Of a stretch of 35,374 nt of DNA, positions 7,231 through 15,823 are shown in pieces (the first letter of the stretch is position 1; the number at the start of each line of letters is the position of its first letter). Position numbers and translations under genes: made by a program. The notes beneath the pieces are model-generated. The model did no database searches and had not been told where the DNA came from. It worked only from the letters and a program-made list of their open reading frames with translations. Source of the stretch: Hydrogenophaga sp. (GTDB lineage Bacteria > Pseudomonadota > Gammaproteobacteria > Burkholderiales > Burkholderiaceae_C); contig NZ_JAUSOO010000136.1 in NCBI RefSeq assembly GCF_030656115.1, positions 1-35,374 on the forward strand, read 5' to 3'.

Positions 7231-7250
7231 GGGCCTCAGGTTTGAGGCTC
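7231..7250 (+). other. Hairpin between the IS element and the split tRNA gene
   Basis: An eight-base-pair stem (GGGCCTCA with TGAGGCTC, including one G-T pair) encloses GGTT. There is no T tract, so it is a poor intrinsic terminator. It lies in the 149-bp gap before the tRNA, which otherwise shows only the tRNA promoter. Confidence 0.35.
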
Positions 7251-7353
7251 AGAGGTGTCTATCAATTCCGGGGCGATTCACCTGAATCTTCCGCTGGCGC
7301 AAGCATGCGGTCCCTACCGCTGGCTCAAACGATAGTTTCGATCAAACGTAGGT

Positions 7354-7359
7354 TAGAAT
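7354..7359 (+). promoter_or_regulatory. Probable -10 box of the split tRNA-Thr gene
   Basis: TAGAAT lies 11 bp upstream of the first tRNA base, the expected distance for a short 5' leader. A matching -35 hexamer is not obvious, so the call is tentative. Confidence 0.4.
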
Positions 7360-7370
7360 CTTTGTGTAGT

Positions 7371-7651
7371 GCCGGGTTAGCTCAGTTGGTAGAGCAACCG
7401 CCTTGAAGTGACGAGTGCCCCGTTGGAAATGACGGGAGTAGAACCCCTCAAATTCGGGGAAAGCTAACGCCCTTTGGGCTACGCCAATCCCGAGCCAAGC
7501 CCAGTGATGGGAAGGTGTAGAGACTAGACGGGGGGGGCCTAAGGCATTTGCTAGGGCCAAGGGATAGTCCAGACCACAAACGTCAGGCGGCGAAAGTCGA
7601 AGTGGTAAGGTAAGCGGTAGGTCGTCTGTTCGAGTCAGACACTCGGCACCA
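7371..7651 (+). tRNA. tRNA-Thr(UGU), interrupted by a group I intron in the anticodon
   Basis: The exons are 7371-7404 (34 nt) and 7610-7651 (42 nt). Joined, they give a perfect 76-nt tRNA with encoded CCA: acceptor GCCGGGU pairs with ACUCGGC (one G-U), the D arm is standard, anticodon stem ACCGC pairs with GCGGU, the loop is CUUGUAA with anticodon UGU, and T stem GUCUG pairs with CAGAC. The intron separates U34 from G35, inside the anticodon. The intronless fragment at 7749-7794 reads straight through this junction as CCTTGTAAGCG, which independently fixes both splice sites. The tRNA would decode ACA and related threonine codons once spliced. Confidence 0.93.
7405..7609 (+). ncRNA. Group I intron (IC3-like, 205 nt), no internal ORF
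   Basis: The intron follows U34 and ends in G (7609), as group I introns require. P1 pairs exon CUU (7402-7404) with GAG (7413-7415), giving the U-G pair at the splice site. P10 can pair exon GU (7610-7611) with AC (7411-7412). P2 is a seven-pair stem with a GAAA loop (7419-7436). The core (CAAATTCGG, GAGCCAAG, AAGGTGTAGAGACTAGACGG, CCTAAGGC, ATAGTCCAG, GGCGAAAGTC) matches the Azoarcus tRNA-Ile intron as I recall it, with compensatory changes: P3 is CCCCUC with GGGGGG, and P4 is UCGGG with CCCGA. A GUGA-capped stem forms P6a. Azoarcus also has 205 nt. Self-splicing is inferred from these features. Confidence 0.92.
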
Positions 7652-7748
7652 TTGATTTTTGAAAAGCAACACTGGCGTTTTACAAACGCAACAGACAATT
7701 TGGTTCCCAAGGGGCAGTGAAAAGCAACGGGCCGACCTACATATAACC
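7652..7748. other. Spacer between the split tRNA-Thr and the tRNA fragment, with a direct repeat and hairpin
   Basis: TGAAAAGCAAC occurs twice in direct orientation (7660-7670 and 7718-7728). Between the copies is a hairpin, GCGTTT-TAC-AAACGC (7675-7689). No gene fits here. It could be all that is left of an element that once lay between two attachment sites, or leader sequence of the displaced tRNA locus. Confidence 0.5.
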
Positions 7749-7794
7749 CCTTGTAAGCGATAGGTCGTCTGTTCGAGTCAGACAAGCGGCACCA
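7749..7794 (+). pseudogene. tRNA-Thr 3' fragment without intron (positions 31-76)
   Basis: This 46-nt segment matches the spliced tRNA-Thr from position 31 to the CCA end, including the loop CCUUGUAAGCG with no intron. It differs at position 42 (A for G) and in the acceptor strand (AAGCGGC instead of ACUCGGC). The matching 5' half is absent upstream, so it cannot form a tRNA. Such 3' fragments are the usual scar of an element integrated into a tRNA gene, where the fragment marks the far attachment site. The different acceptor suggests it derives from another tRNA-Thr allele than its neighbour. Confidence 0.85.
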
Positions 7795-7846
7795 CAATTT
7801 CCCGGCAACGTTTCTGCTATCGAAAGCGGGTAAGCATGGTTTGCGG

Positions 7847-8158
7847 TCACGCCATTTGGACTTTGATCCGAATCGCGCTGACTTGAACACCGTTTTGCGT
7901 CAAAACCTGCTGCATCGCAGGCAGCAGTTGGCGAAGCTTGGTCGATGCTGCAGCACTGGTTACCAAAATGCACCACTCAGTGTCCTGCATGGGGCCTGCC
8001 TTGATGTGTTGCCGTAGGGTTGAAGGGATCAAGGGGCGCACTATTTGTAGGCATTGCTGAGATGCGCGTATGCGTTCCTGTAGTGCTGCCAAGCTTGGCG
8101 CCTCGCCGACGGCTTGAGCCAAGCTGAGCATGCTGTGAAGTCGTGGGGCGTTGCGCAT
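7847..8158 (-). CDS. dciA: DciA-family (DUF721) protein, probable replicative helicase loader (103 aa)
   Basis: DUF721/DciA proteins help load the DnaB helicase in the many bacteria that lack DnaC or DnaI. The sequence has the short betaproteobacterial form: an N-terminal helix (LSLAQAVGEAPSLAALQERIRASQQCLQIVRPLIPSTLR) followed by the KH-like fold with GPMQDTEWCILVTSAAASTKLRQLLPAM and a final VSAIRIKVQ strand. I chose ATG 8158. The frame extends upstream through the divergent M23 gene, which is unlikely to be coding. Position between lpxC and secA is usual for this gene in Burkholderiales. Here the M23-secA side is kept, while the other side is the tRNA/accessory junction. Confidence 0.75.
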   Translation of the reverse strand: MRNAPRLHSMLSLAQAVGEAPSLAALQERIRASQQCLQIVRPLIPSTLRQHIKAGPMQDTEWCILVTSAAASTKLRQLLPAMQQVLTQNGVQVSAIRIKVQMA

Positions 8159-8209
8159 GCGGTAGGGTCGCTTCGGCAGTGTGCCGGGGTTGTTCGAGAA
8201 GGTTAAATT

Positions 8210-9160
8210 GTGCACATCATTATCACGGACGCTTGGTTGGCCAGAAGTCGGGCCCTTCACCTCAGTGGTTACAAACTGATCGGGGCAGGCCTGCTTGTAT
8301 CCATCTTGCTCATGCTGGGCTCCGTTGTCACTTACCACGGGGTGTTTCTAGAAGGGGTGCGTCAGGGGTGGCCTGGTTTTGCTTCGGTTGGCCGTATGGT
8401 GCATCGGAGCGAACTGGAGACGCAGGAGGTTTTCATGCGGGAAAATCTCGATGCGATGGCACGAAAGCTGGGGGAAATGCAGGCCCGGATGTTGCAGTTG
8501 GAGTCGCTGGGTGAGCGAGTGGCTGGGTTGGCTGGTTTGAATCCTGCCGAGTTCAAATCAAACCTTGGTGCTGGCGGTGTTCTGGTGGCAGGAAGGGATC
8601 TTTCTGTGTCGGAGTTGATGGTGGCCATGGATCGACTTGATCTTTCCAGCAGTTCACGCGTCGATTGGTTGACTGTGGTCGAATCCCGACTTTTTGACCA
8701 GAAGATCCAACGCACCATGGTTCCCACTGAGCAGCCCGTGTCCAATGTGCCTGTGGGTTCTCCGTTTGGATTTCGCATTGATCCGATCACCGGTCGGTCC
8801 GCATTGCACACCGGTTTGGATTTTCCAGCAGATACGGGTACTCCCATTCTGGCTGCAGCGGGTGGTGTCGTTGTGGTGCAGGAATACCACCCAGCCTACG
8901 GCAATATGGTCGAGGTGGACCATGGCAACCAGTTGATTACCCGCTATGCCCATGCTTCGCGGGTGGATGTGAAAAAAGGTGACATCGTCAAGCGGGGTCA
9001 AAAAATTGCCGAGGTGGGTTCAACGGGTCGTTCGACTGGTCCGCACCTTCACTTCGAGGTCTGGGTTTCTGGTGTTCCGCACGACCCCCAGCGGTTCTTG
9101 GCTGCCGGCGAGTCGATGGCGACGGCGCAGTTGCAAACAGCCCGTACCCACAAGCCCTGA
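8210..9160 (+). CDS. M23-family metallopeptidase with N-terminal membrane anchor (316 aa)
   Basis: This is a predicted peptidoglycan endopeptidase or an inactive-type regulator of one. A single membrane helix (about residues 21-45) is followed by a coiled-coil-like stretch (65-105, LETQEVFMRENLDAMARKLGEMQ) and a C-terminal LytM/M23 domain (about 185-292). The zinc ligands are present: His200 and Asp204 in HTGLDFPAD and His281 in GPHLHFEVW, so it should be active. It starts with GTG at 8210, with AGAAGG eight bases upstream. It is divergent from dciA and directly upstream of secA, as in other Comamonadaceae. Confidence 0.92.
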   Translation: MHIIITDAWLARSRALHLSGYKLIGAGLLVSILLMLGSVVTYHGVFLEGVRQGWPGFASVGRMVHRSELETQEVFMRENLDAMARKLGEMQARMLQLESLGERVAGLAGLNPAEFKSNLGAGGVLVAGRDLSVSELMVAMDRLDLSSSSRVDWLTVVESRLFDQKIQRTMVPTEQPVSNVPVGSPFGFRIDPITGRSALHTGLDFPADTGTPILAAAGGVVVVQEYHPAYGNMVEVDHGNQLITRYAHASRVDVKKGDIVKRGQKIAEVGSTGRSTGPHLHFEVWVSGVPHDPQRFLAAGESMATAQLQTARTHKP

Positions 9161-9329
9161 GACTGGCTTGAAGCCGCAGTTAAAATGTGCGCTTGCTCTT
9201 GAAAAACGAACGTTTGGTGGAACCTAACGGCAAGCTGTTGGTGCTTTTTACCACTCACGTTCGAAAGAACCTTCCGATTCCCTTTTGCCTGAACGGCACC
9301 CTGCGGGTGTCCGGTGCAGGCCTGTACGT

Positions 9330-12095
9330 ATGGCCACAAACTTCCTTACCAAAATTTTCGGTAGCCGCAACGACCGTTTGCTTAAGACCTACCGCAAGAC
9401 TGTGGAGCGTATCAATGGTTTGGAAGCGCAGTTTGAAAAGCTCAGCGACGAAGAGTTGAAGGCTCAGACCGATGTTTTTAAGCGCCGAGTGGCCGACGGT
9501 GAAGCGCTCGAATCTGTATTGCCCGAGGCTTTTGCTGTGGTGCGCGAGGCCAGCAAGCGCGTCATGAAGATGCGACATTTTGATGTGCAAATGGTGGGCG
9601 GATTGGCGTTGCACCATGGCAAGGTGGCCGAAATGCGCACGGGTGAGGGCAAGACACTCACCGCTACGTTGCCGGTTTACTTGAATGCCCTCACCGGCAA
9701 AGGTGTGCATGTTGTGACGGTGAACGATTACCTGGCCAGCCGAGATGCGCAGTGGATGGGGCGGCTCTACAACTTTCTGGGTTTGACGGTGGGCATCAAC
9801 CTGCCGCAGGCACCACGCGAAGAAAAGCAGGCCGCTTACCGTGCTGACATCACTTATGGCACCAACAACGAGTACGGTTTCGACTACCTGCGCGACAACA
9901 TGGTGTACGAAGCCGCTGACCGCGTGCAGCGGGCGCTGAATTACGCGATCGTTGATGAGGTGGACTCGATCCTGATCGACGAGGCACGTACGCCGTTGAT
10001 CATCAGTGGCCAGGCTGAAGACCAGACACCTTTGTACCTTGCCATCAACCAGTTGGTTCCGCAGTTGGTGCGGCAAGAAGGTGAAGCCGATCCGCGCACG
10101 GGTGAGGGTGTGATCAAGCCCGGCGACTTCACCATGGACGAGAAGGCGCACTCGATTCACATGACCGAGCAAGGCCACGAAAACGCGGAACGGTTGCTCA
10201 GCCAGGCGGGTCTGTTGCCTGAGGGCGCTTCGTTGTACGACCCGTCCAACATTGCCTTGCTGCACCACTTGGTGACGTCGCTCAAGGCGCACCACCTATA
10301 CCACCGCGACCAGCATTACGTCAGCCAGAACGGTGAGATTGTCATCGTGGATGAATTCACGGGGCGCCTCATGTCGGGTCGCCGCTGGAGCGATGGCCTG
10401 CACCAGGCTGTGGAGGCCAAAGAGGGGGTGACGATTCAGCCAGAAAACCAGACGCTGGCGTCCATCACCTTCCAGAACTATTTCCGTCTCTACGGCAAGC
10501 TCTCCGGCATGACCGGTACGGCCGACACCGAGGCCTACGAATTTCAGGAAATTTATGGCCTGGAAACGGTGGTGATTCCACCGAACCGTCCCAGCTCGCG
10601 CACCGATCAGCTTGACCGGGTGTACAAAACGACGAAAGAGAAATACGTCGCAGCGATCGAAGACATTCGCGAATGCCATGAGCGTGGTCAACCGGTGTTG
10701 GTAGGCACTTCGTCGATTGAAAACTCTGAAATCATCGCCGCGCTGCTGAAGGCTGAAAATCTCCCCCACGAGGTGCTGAATGCCAAGCAGCATGCCCGCG
10801 AGGCAGACATCATCATCCAGGCCGGGCGTCCGGGCGCCATCACCATCGCCACCAACATGGCGGGTCGTGGTACCGATATCGTGTTGGGCGGTAACTTGGA
10901 GAAAATGGTCGAAGCGGTGCAGGCCGACATTTCGCTTGACGATGCCACCAAAGCGGCGCGTATTGATGCGGTGCGTCAGCAGTGGACGCTGGACCATGAG
11001 AAGGTGCGGGCGCTGGGCGGCTTGCGCATCATTGCGACCGAGCGCCACGAGTCGCGGCGCATTGACAACCAGTTGCGCGGTCGGTCGGGTCGCCAGGGCG
11101 ATCCGGGTTCGTCGCGTTTCTATCTGAGTCTGGATGACTCGCTCATGCGCATTTTTGCGGGTGATCGTGTGCGCGCCATCATGGACCGCCTGAAGATGCC
11201 CGAGGGTGAGGCCATCGAAGCGGGCATTGTGACCCGCAGCATTGAGAGCGCTCAGCGCAAGGTCGAGGCGCGCAACTTCGACATTCGCAAGCAGTTGCTG
11301 GAATACGACGATGTGTCCAACGACCAGCGCAAAGTGATCTACCAGCAGCGCAACGACATTCTGGATGCCAGCAGTCTGCGCGCTCAGATCGATTCGCTGC
11401 GCGACGGCTGCTTCACCGACCTCGTGCACCAGCATGTGCCCGTAGGCAGCGTGGAAGAGCAGTGGGACCTGCCGGGTCTGGAGCGCAATTTGCGCGAAGA
11501 ATGGGCTGTGGATGTGTCGATGTCCAGCTGGGTGTCGGATGCCGAGGCGATTGATGTTGACGACATTGTGGAGCGTGTGCTGGTGGCGGCCAAGGAGGTC
11601 TTCAACGGCAAGGTCCAGGTGGTCGGTGAAGAGAACTTCACCCAGTTTGAGCGCGTGGTATTGCTGCAGACCATCGATAGCCAGTGGCGTGAGCATCTTT
11701 CAGCGCTGGACTACCTGCGCCAGGGCATACACCTGCGGGGCTACGCTCAGAAGCAGCCCAAACAGGAATACAAACGCGAAGCCTTCGTGTTGTTCGGACA
11801 ACTGCTTGACAGCGTGAAGAACGATGTCTCCCGCATTTTGATGAATGTGCGTGTGCAGTCAGCGGAGCAAATTGCCCAGGCGGCAGAGCAGTTGGGAGAG
11901 CGAGCAGAACAGATTGCCAATGTGACTTACACCGCACCCACCGAAACCGGTGAGGTGGAAGTCATCAGCAGCGTCGGGTCTGTGAGTGCTGCCTCGGGTG
12001 CTCTGGCAGATGCCGTTCCCCGTGTGGGTCGCAACGACCCCTGCCCTTGCGGTAGCGGCAAAAAATACAAGCATTGCCACGGCAAGCTGGACTGA
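9330..12095 (+). CDS. secA: Protein translocase subunit SecA (921 aa)
   Basis: SecA is the ATPase motor that pushes unfolded preproteins through SecYEG. The sequence has the Walker A loop EMRTGEGKT (101-109), the [13 protein letters not shown]alker B region, the [13 protein letters not shown] and [15 protein letters not shown] motifs of the second nucleotide-binding fold, and a C-terminal zinc motif [14 protein letters not shown] that binds SecB and lipids. Length is normal. ATG 9330 ([16 protein letters not shown]) matches the family N-terminus, and in-frame starts upstream would add unconserved residues. The 169-bp gap after the M23 gene probably holds its promoter. A small hairpin (CACCC-TGC-GGGTG, 9298-9310) lies just before the start and could affect translation. 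Confidence 0.98.
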   Translation: MATNFLTKIFGSRNDRLLKTYRKTVERINGLEAQFEKLSDEELKAQTDVFKRRVADGEALESVLPEAFAVVREASKRVMKMRHFDVQMVGGLALHHGKVAEMRTGEGKTLTATLPVYLNALTGKGVHVVTVNDYLASRDAQWMGRLYNFLGLTVGINLPQAPREEKQAAYRADITYGTNNEYGFDYLRDNMVYEAADRVQRALNYAIVDEVDSILIDEARTPLIISGQAEDQTPLYLAINQLVPQLVRQEGEADPRTGEGVIKPGDFTMDEKAHSIHMTEQGHENAERLLSQAGLLPEGASLYDPSNIALLHHLVTSLKAHHLYHRDQHYVSQNGEIVIVDEFTGRLMSGRRWSDGLHQAVEAKEGVTIQPENQTLASITFQNYFRLYGKLSGMTGTADTEAYEFQEIYGLETVVIPPNRPSSRTDQLDRVYKTTKEKYVAAIEDIRECHERGQPVLVGTSSIENSEIIAALLKAENLPHEVLNAKQHAREADIIIQAGRPGAITIATNMAGRGTDIVLGGNLEKMVEAVQADISLDDATKAARIDAVRQQWTLDHEKVRALGGLRIIATERHESRRIDNQLRGRSGRQGDPGSSRFYLSLDDSLMRIFAGDRVRAIMDRLKMPEGEAIEAGIVTRSIESAQRKVEARNFDIRKQLLEYDDVSNDQRKVIYQQRNDILDASSLRAQIDSLRDGCFTDLVHQHVPVGSVEEQWDLPGLERNLREEWAVDVSMSSWVSDAEAIDVDDIVERVLVAAKEVFNGKVQVVGEENFTQFERVVLLQTIDSQWREHLSALDYLRQGIHLRGYAQKQPKQEYKREAFVLFGQLLDSVKNDVSRILMNVRVQSAEQIAQAAEQLGERAEQIANVTYTAPTETGEVEVISSVGSVSAASGALADAVPRVGRNDPCPCGSGKKYKHCHGKLD

Positions 12096-12158
12096 TATTC
12101 CGCGGTTGACCCCTTTGGGTCGCCACACGGCAAGCCACGTCTTTTTCACGGAGATCCT

Positions 12159-13406
12159 ATGCCTGTTCAACTCAATACCCCGCTGGCGTCTGACTTGCTG
12201 GCAATTCCTGGCGTTCGCATCGGTGTGGCACAGGCGGGTATTCGCAAGGTCCATCGCAAAGACCTGACGGTTTTCCTGCTGGACGAAGGCAGTACGGTGG
12301 GTGCCGTGTTTACCCAGAATCGCTACGCTGCCGCACCGGTGCAGGTGTGCCGTGATCACCTGGCCTCGGGAGCCGCCATTCGCGCCCTGGTGATTAACAC
12401 AGGCAACGCCAATGCAGGAACGGGCGAACCGGGCTTGGCAGCGGCTCGCCAGACATGCACCGCCATGGCGCGCGCACTCGGTTTGGGTCACGAGCAGGTG
12501 CTGCCGTTTTCCACAGGTGTGATCATGGAGTCGTTGCCTCTGGATCGGCTCCTTGCGGGTTTGCCCCAGGCGCTTGAGCAGGCCGCTCAGTCGCCCGTGG
12601 CTTCCGGTGCGCAATGGCTTTCTGCCGCCGAAGGTGTGATGACCACCGACACGCTGCCCAAGGCCGCCAGCCGCCAGTTCATGCTAGGTGACTCCACGGT
12701 GAGAGCCACAGGCATTGCCAAGGGGGCTGGCATGATCCGCCCCAACATGGCCACCATGCTTGGCTTCTTGGCCACCGACGCCCATGTGGCTCCCGAACTG
12801 ATGAGCACACTGGCTCGTAAGCTGGCCGATGTGTCGTTCAACCGCGTCACGGTGGATGGCGACACGTCCACCAACGACTCGTTTGTGGTGGTCGCCACGG
12901 GTCGCGCTGGGCACGCACCGATCACCGATCTCAGCAGCCCCGACGGCCAGGCCTTGCTGGCCGCACTGACGCCGCTGGCGCAGCAGCTAGCGCATGCCAT
13001 TGTGCGCGACGGTGAGGGTGCTACCAAGTTCATCACCATCCGTGTTGAAGGCGGTCAGACGTCGGCTGAATGCCTTCAGGTTGCCTACGCGGTGGCGCAT
13101 TCGCCCTTGGTCAAAACCGCATTTTTTGCCAGCGACCCGAACCTGGGCCGCATCCTGGCCGCGGTGGGCTACGCAGGCATTGCCGATCTGGACGCCACAA
13201 AAATTGAATTGCACCTGGGAGATGTGCATGTGGTATCCGCCGGGGGCCGGCACCCCGATTACCGCGAGGAAGACGGTCAGCGTGTCATGAAGGACGCCGA
13301 GATCGTGGTGCGCATCGGCCTGGGTCGCGGCGAGGTTACTGAAACCGTCTGGACCTGCGATTTCAGCCACGATTACGTCACCATCAACGCCGACTACCGC
13401 TCATGA
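12159..13406 (+). CDS. argJ: Bifunctional ornithine acetyltransferase / N-acetylglutamate synthase ArgJ (415 aa)
   Basis: ArgJ transfers the acetyl group of N-acetylornithine to glutamate, closing the cyclic arginine pathway, and in the bifunctional type also uses acetyl-CoA. The precursor cleaves itself before a conserved threonine, seen here as Thr199 in [14 protein letters not shown]. Other family blocks are NTGNANAGTG (80-89) and the C-terminal [16 protein letters not shown]. Length is typical. GGAGAT precedes the ATG closely. The stop overlaps the next start (ATGA at 13403-13406), so it is coupled to the DUF815 ATPase gene. Confidence 0.97.
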   Translation: MPVQLNTPLASDLLAIPGVRIGVAQAGIRKVHRKDLTVFLLDEGSTVGAVFTQNRYAAAPVQVCRDHLASGAAIRALVINTGNANAGTGEPGLAAARQTCTAMARALGLGHEQVLPFSTGVIMESLPLDRLLAGLPQALEQAAQSPVASGAQWLSAAEGVMTTDTLPKAASRQFMLGDSTVRATGIAKGAGMIRPNMATMLGFLATDAHVAPELMSTLARKLADVSFNRVTVDGDTSTNDSFVVVATGRAGHAPITDLSSPDGQALLAALTPLAQQLAHAIVRDGEGATKFITIRVEGGQTSAECLQVAYAVAHSPLVKTAFFASDPNLGRILAAVGYAGIADLDATKIELHLGDVHVVSAGGRHPDYREEDGQRVMKDAEIVVRIGLGRGEVTETVWTCDFSHDYVTINADYRS

Positions 13407-14281
13407 ACGCCCATTTCGAGCGCTTGCTGGAGCGTGCCGAGCAGCTGATGGCGCGCATCGAGTCGGTGCTCCCTCAAACCCTGGGGGCACCCGACTGGTC
13501 AGCTTCGGTGGCTTTTCGCTACCGCAAGCGCAGCAACGGCCATGGCGTGCTGGAGCCCGTGCGGCATGTCGCGCATATGCGGTTGGCTGACTTGCAGGAA
13601 ATCGATGGGCAGAAAGAGAAAATCCAACGCAACACTTTGCAGTTTGTGCAGGGGCTGCCTGCCAACAACGTGTTGCTGACAGGTGCCCGTGGTACCGGCA
13701 AGTCGTCCCTGGTCAAAGCCTGCTTGAGCGCGTACTCTGCTGAAGGGTTGCGCCTGATCGAAGTGGACAAGGCCGACCTGGTGGACTTGCCCGATATTGT
13801 CGATGTGGTGGCAGACCGCCCTGAACGCTTTGTGGTGTTTTGTGACGATCTGAGCTTTGAAGACGGAGAGCCCGGTTACAAAGCGTTGAAGTCGATCCTG
13901 GATGGGTCGGTGTCGGCGGCGGGTCAAAACGTGCTGATTTACGCCACCAGCAACCGGCGTCACCTGTTACCGGAATACATGAAGGAAAATCTCAGCTACA
14001 CACACACCGCAGATGGAGAGGTGCATCCAGGCGAGGTGGTGGAAGAAAAAATATCCCTCTCCGAGCGTTTTGGTCTTTGGGTGAGCTTCTATCCCTTCAG
14101 CCAGGACGAGTACCTCACCATCATGGCGCAGTGGCTGGCATCGTTCGGTGTGTCTGCTGAGGCAATCGAGTCGGCTCGCCCCGCCGCGCTGGTCTGGGCT
14201 CTTGAAAGAGGTTCACGCAGCGGCCGGGTGGCCTACCAGTTTGCCCGTGATTACGCAGGAACCCATGCTGCGCGTGGTTGA
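13403..14281 (+). CDS. DUF815-family P-loop ATPase (292 aa)
   Basis: This predicted AAA+-type ATPase has no established function. Walker A is GARGTGKSS (about residues 94-102) and Walker B is [26 protein letters not shown] supplies sensor-1, and the conserved [24 protein letters not shown] block is typical of DUF815. It overlaps argJ by four bases and is followed at once by the mutT gene, an arrangement common in Burkholderiales. The coupling suggests a shared transcript, not a shared pathway. Confidence 0.92.
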   Translation: MNAHFERLLERAEQLMARIESVLPQTLGAPDWSASVAFRYRKRSNGHGVLEPVRHVAHMRLADLQEIDGQKEKIQRNTLQFVQGLPANNVLLTGARGTGKSSLVKACLSAYSAEGLRLIEVDKADLVDLPDIVDVVADRPERFVVFCDDLSFEDGEPGYKALKSILDGSVSAAGQNVLIYATSNRRHLLPEYMKENLSYTHTADGEVHPGEVVEEKISLSERFGLWVSFYPFSQDEYLTIMAQWLASFGVSAEAIESARPAALVWALERGSRSGRVAYQFARDYAGTHAARG

Positions 14282-14320
14282 ATGGATGCGATGGGTTGTC
14301 GACCTCCGCAAGGCTTTTCC

Positions 14321-14773
14321 ATGAACGACCAGGTTTTGGTGGTGGACGCCAGCCACAACCGCACAGACGGACCAGTGCGCCCCGTTATTGAAGTGGCCGT
14401 GGGCCTTCTGATCGCGCCCAGTGGTGAGTTTTTGCTGACCTCCCGACCTCAAGGCAAGGTGTATTCGGGCTACTGGGAGTTTCCTGGCGGCAAACTGGAA
14501 GCGGGTGAATCGATTGAGCAGGCTTTGCGGCGCGAATTGCAGGAAGAAATCGGCGTACATATAGGCGCGATCCACACCTGGAAAGAGAAGCTGGTGGACT
14601 ATCCGCATGCGCTTGTTCGTCTGCACTTTTGCAAGGTGTTCGAGTGGACCGGAGTACTGCAGATGCGCGAAGGGCAGAGGTTTACTTGGGAGCGACTGCC
14701 AGTCCGTTGTGCTCCTGTGTTACCGGGCACCGTGCCCGTGCTGGAATGGTTGACTGCAGAACAAGCGGGTTGA
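14321..14773 (+). CDS. mutT: MutT-type NUDIX hydrolase, probable 8-oxo-dGTP diphosphatase (150 aa)
   Basis: The protein carries a perfect NUDIX box, GX5EX7REUXEEXGU, in GGKLEAGESIEQALRRELQEEIGV. It is preceded by VAVGLLIAPSGEFLLTSRPQGKVYSGYWEFPG, which is the MutT subgroup pattern. MutT removes oxidised dGTP from the nucleotide pool and prevents A:T to C:G changes. I prefer ATG 14321, which has AAGG nine bases upstream. ATG 14282 abuts the DUF815 stop and would add 13 unconserved residues. It is the last gene of the plus-strand group and converges on yacG with a 27-bp gap. Confidence 0.88.
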   Translation: MNDQVLVVDASHNRTDGPVRPVIEVAVGLLIAPSGEFLLTSRPQGKVYSGYWEFPGGKLEAGESIEQALRRELQEEIGVHIGAIHTWKEKLVDYPHALVRLHFCKVFEWTGVLQMREGQRFTWERLPVRCAPVLPGTVPVLEWLTAEQAG

Positions 14774-14800
14774 CATGCGATGGACGAAAGGTGCCACGAG

Positions 14801-15004
14801 TCAGCTCTGATCAAATGCAGGATCGCTGTTTTCCAGGGTTTCAGGCAATTTGAAGGTTTCGTTGGCCCAGGCACCCAAGTCCAGATTTTTGCAACGCTGG
14901 CTACAAAATGGCCGGTACGGATTGCTAGCCGCATAGACGCTGGTGCCAGCACAGGCTGGGCAGCGGACAACTTTGACCTGCACTTCGACGGAGCTGTTGG
15001 TCAT
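14801..15004 (-). CDS. yacG: DNA gyrase inhibitor YacG, zinc-finger protein (67 aa)
   Basis: YacG is a small zinc protein that binds GyrB and inhibits gyrase. The four-cysteine motif is complete: CPACAG then, after an 18-residue gap, FCSQRCKNLDLGAW, the family signature. ATG 15004 has GAGG seven bases upstream and overhangs the end of zapD by a few bases of leader, so the two genes are co-transcribed. Its presence in a coaE-zapD-yacG string with the pil genes is the usual betaproteobacterial order. Confidence 0.93.
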   Translation of the reverse strand: MTNSSVEVQVKVVRCPACAGTSVYAASNPYRPFCSQRCKNLDLGAWANETFKLPETLENSDPAFDQS

Positions 15005-15012
15005 GGCAAACC

Positions 15013-15768
15013 TCAAGCACAGAGTGTGAGTTCAAAAGCCGTATCTTCCCGTGCGGGATGCAGCCGATCGTCCGTGCCTTGGCGCATCAAACGAACCGAT
15101 ACCATCAACCTGTTGCCACTGATCTCGGGAATCAGACCTGCCGCTGAGTCTATGCGCAAGCGCAGCAACTGAAAGGTGCGTCCCTGAGGTAGGTTTTGTT
15201 GGAACTGCCCCCCTAAGGCAACCACTTTTTGTGCAGAGCCTGAGTCACGCAGCATTTTGATCAGCAAGCCGATCGATGCCGCCAGTGGTTCCAGTGAGGC
15301 TGTCCAGCGCAGCAAATCGGCACGGCGCTGTTCCTCGCTGTGATGTTGCCAGTCGAAGTACGCTGGAAGATCGAATTCGCATGTTCCGCCGGGAATACCA
15401 ACGCGGCTGCGTATGCTCATAAGCCAATCGTTTTCGGTCAGCGTTTGGCCAGTTTTTCCGCTCAGCTGATTCAACTGAATGAAGCAGTTATCGAGCTGGG
15501 CTATCACGCCATCCAGCACCTGCTCTGAAATGGCTGGATTGCCACGGTAGCTGTTGAGTTGAAGCTTCTGTCGGTCGATATCCTTGAGAACATCCGATTT
15601 CATGTCGGCTCGAGAGGCCACATCCATAATTTCAAAAATCGTTTGAATTGCGTAGTGGTGATCCAACGGGTGGCTGCGTTGCCTCAGCTCGGCCAGACGC
15701 CGGAAGAGCTGTTCAAGCCTCAAATAGGTGCGGATGCGCTCGTTGAATGGGTATTCGTACAGGATCAC
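15013..15768 (-). CDS. zapD: Cell division protein ZapD (251 aa)
   Basis: ZapD cross-links FtsZ filaments at the division ring. The sequence starts with the typical ILYEYPFNERIRTYLRLEQLF and continues with DIDRQKLQLNSYRGNP, IRSRVGIPGGTCEFDLPAYFDWQH and a C-terminal beta-rich GRTFQLLRLRI...LMVSVRLMRQ section, all typical of the family. The likely start is GTG 15768, which puts the conserved block at residue 2. A TTG at 15798 would add ten residues. No good ribosome binding site helps to decide. It lies between coaE and yacG in one minus-strand run. Confidence 0.92.
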   Translation of the reverse strand: MILYEYPFNERIRTYLRLEQLFRRLAELRQRSHPLDHHYAIQTIFEIMDVASRADMKSDVLKDIDRQKLQLNSYRGNPAISEQVLDGVIAQLDNCFIQLNQLSGKTGQTLTENDWLMSIRSRVGIPGGTCEFDLPAYFDWQHHSEEQRRADLLRWTASLEPLAASIGLLIKMLRDSGSAQKVVALGGQFQQNLPQGRTFQLLRLRIDSAAGLIPEISGNRLMVSVRLMRQGTDDRLHPAREDTAFELTLCA

Positions 15769-15823
15769 AGTGGCTGGGCTTCGTTGAGAAGGGGCCAAGA
15801 GGCCAGATCGAACAAGACTTTCA

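Noticed and set aside
6270..7406. 378-aa plus-strand frame through the IS element into the tRNA
   Set aside because: It is opposite the transposase gene and continues into a tRNA gene, so it cannot be a real protein.
7342..7890. Minus-strand frames of up to 182 aa over the tRNA-Thr region
   Set aside because: They overlay the split tRNA, intron and tRNA fragment on the opposite strand. Repeats such as CLTRTDDL are just translated tRNA sequence, a common false annotation.
9162..9200. Possible secA promoter (CTGAGA with TAAAAT, 18-bp spacing)
   Set aside because: The -35 match is only four of six and the leader would be unusually long. It is plausible but not strong enough to list as a feature.
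10296..11696. 466-aa minus-strand open frame opposite secA
   Set aside because: Antisense shadow of secA, with no ribosome binding site and no family resemblance.
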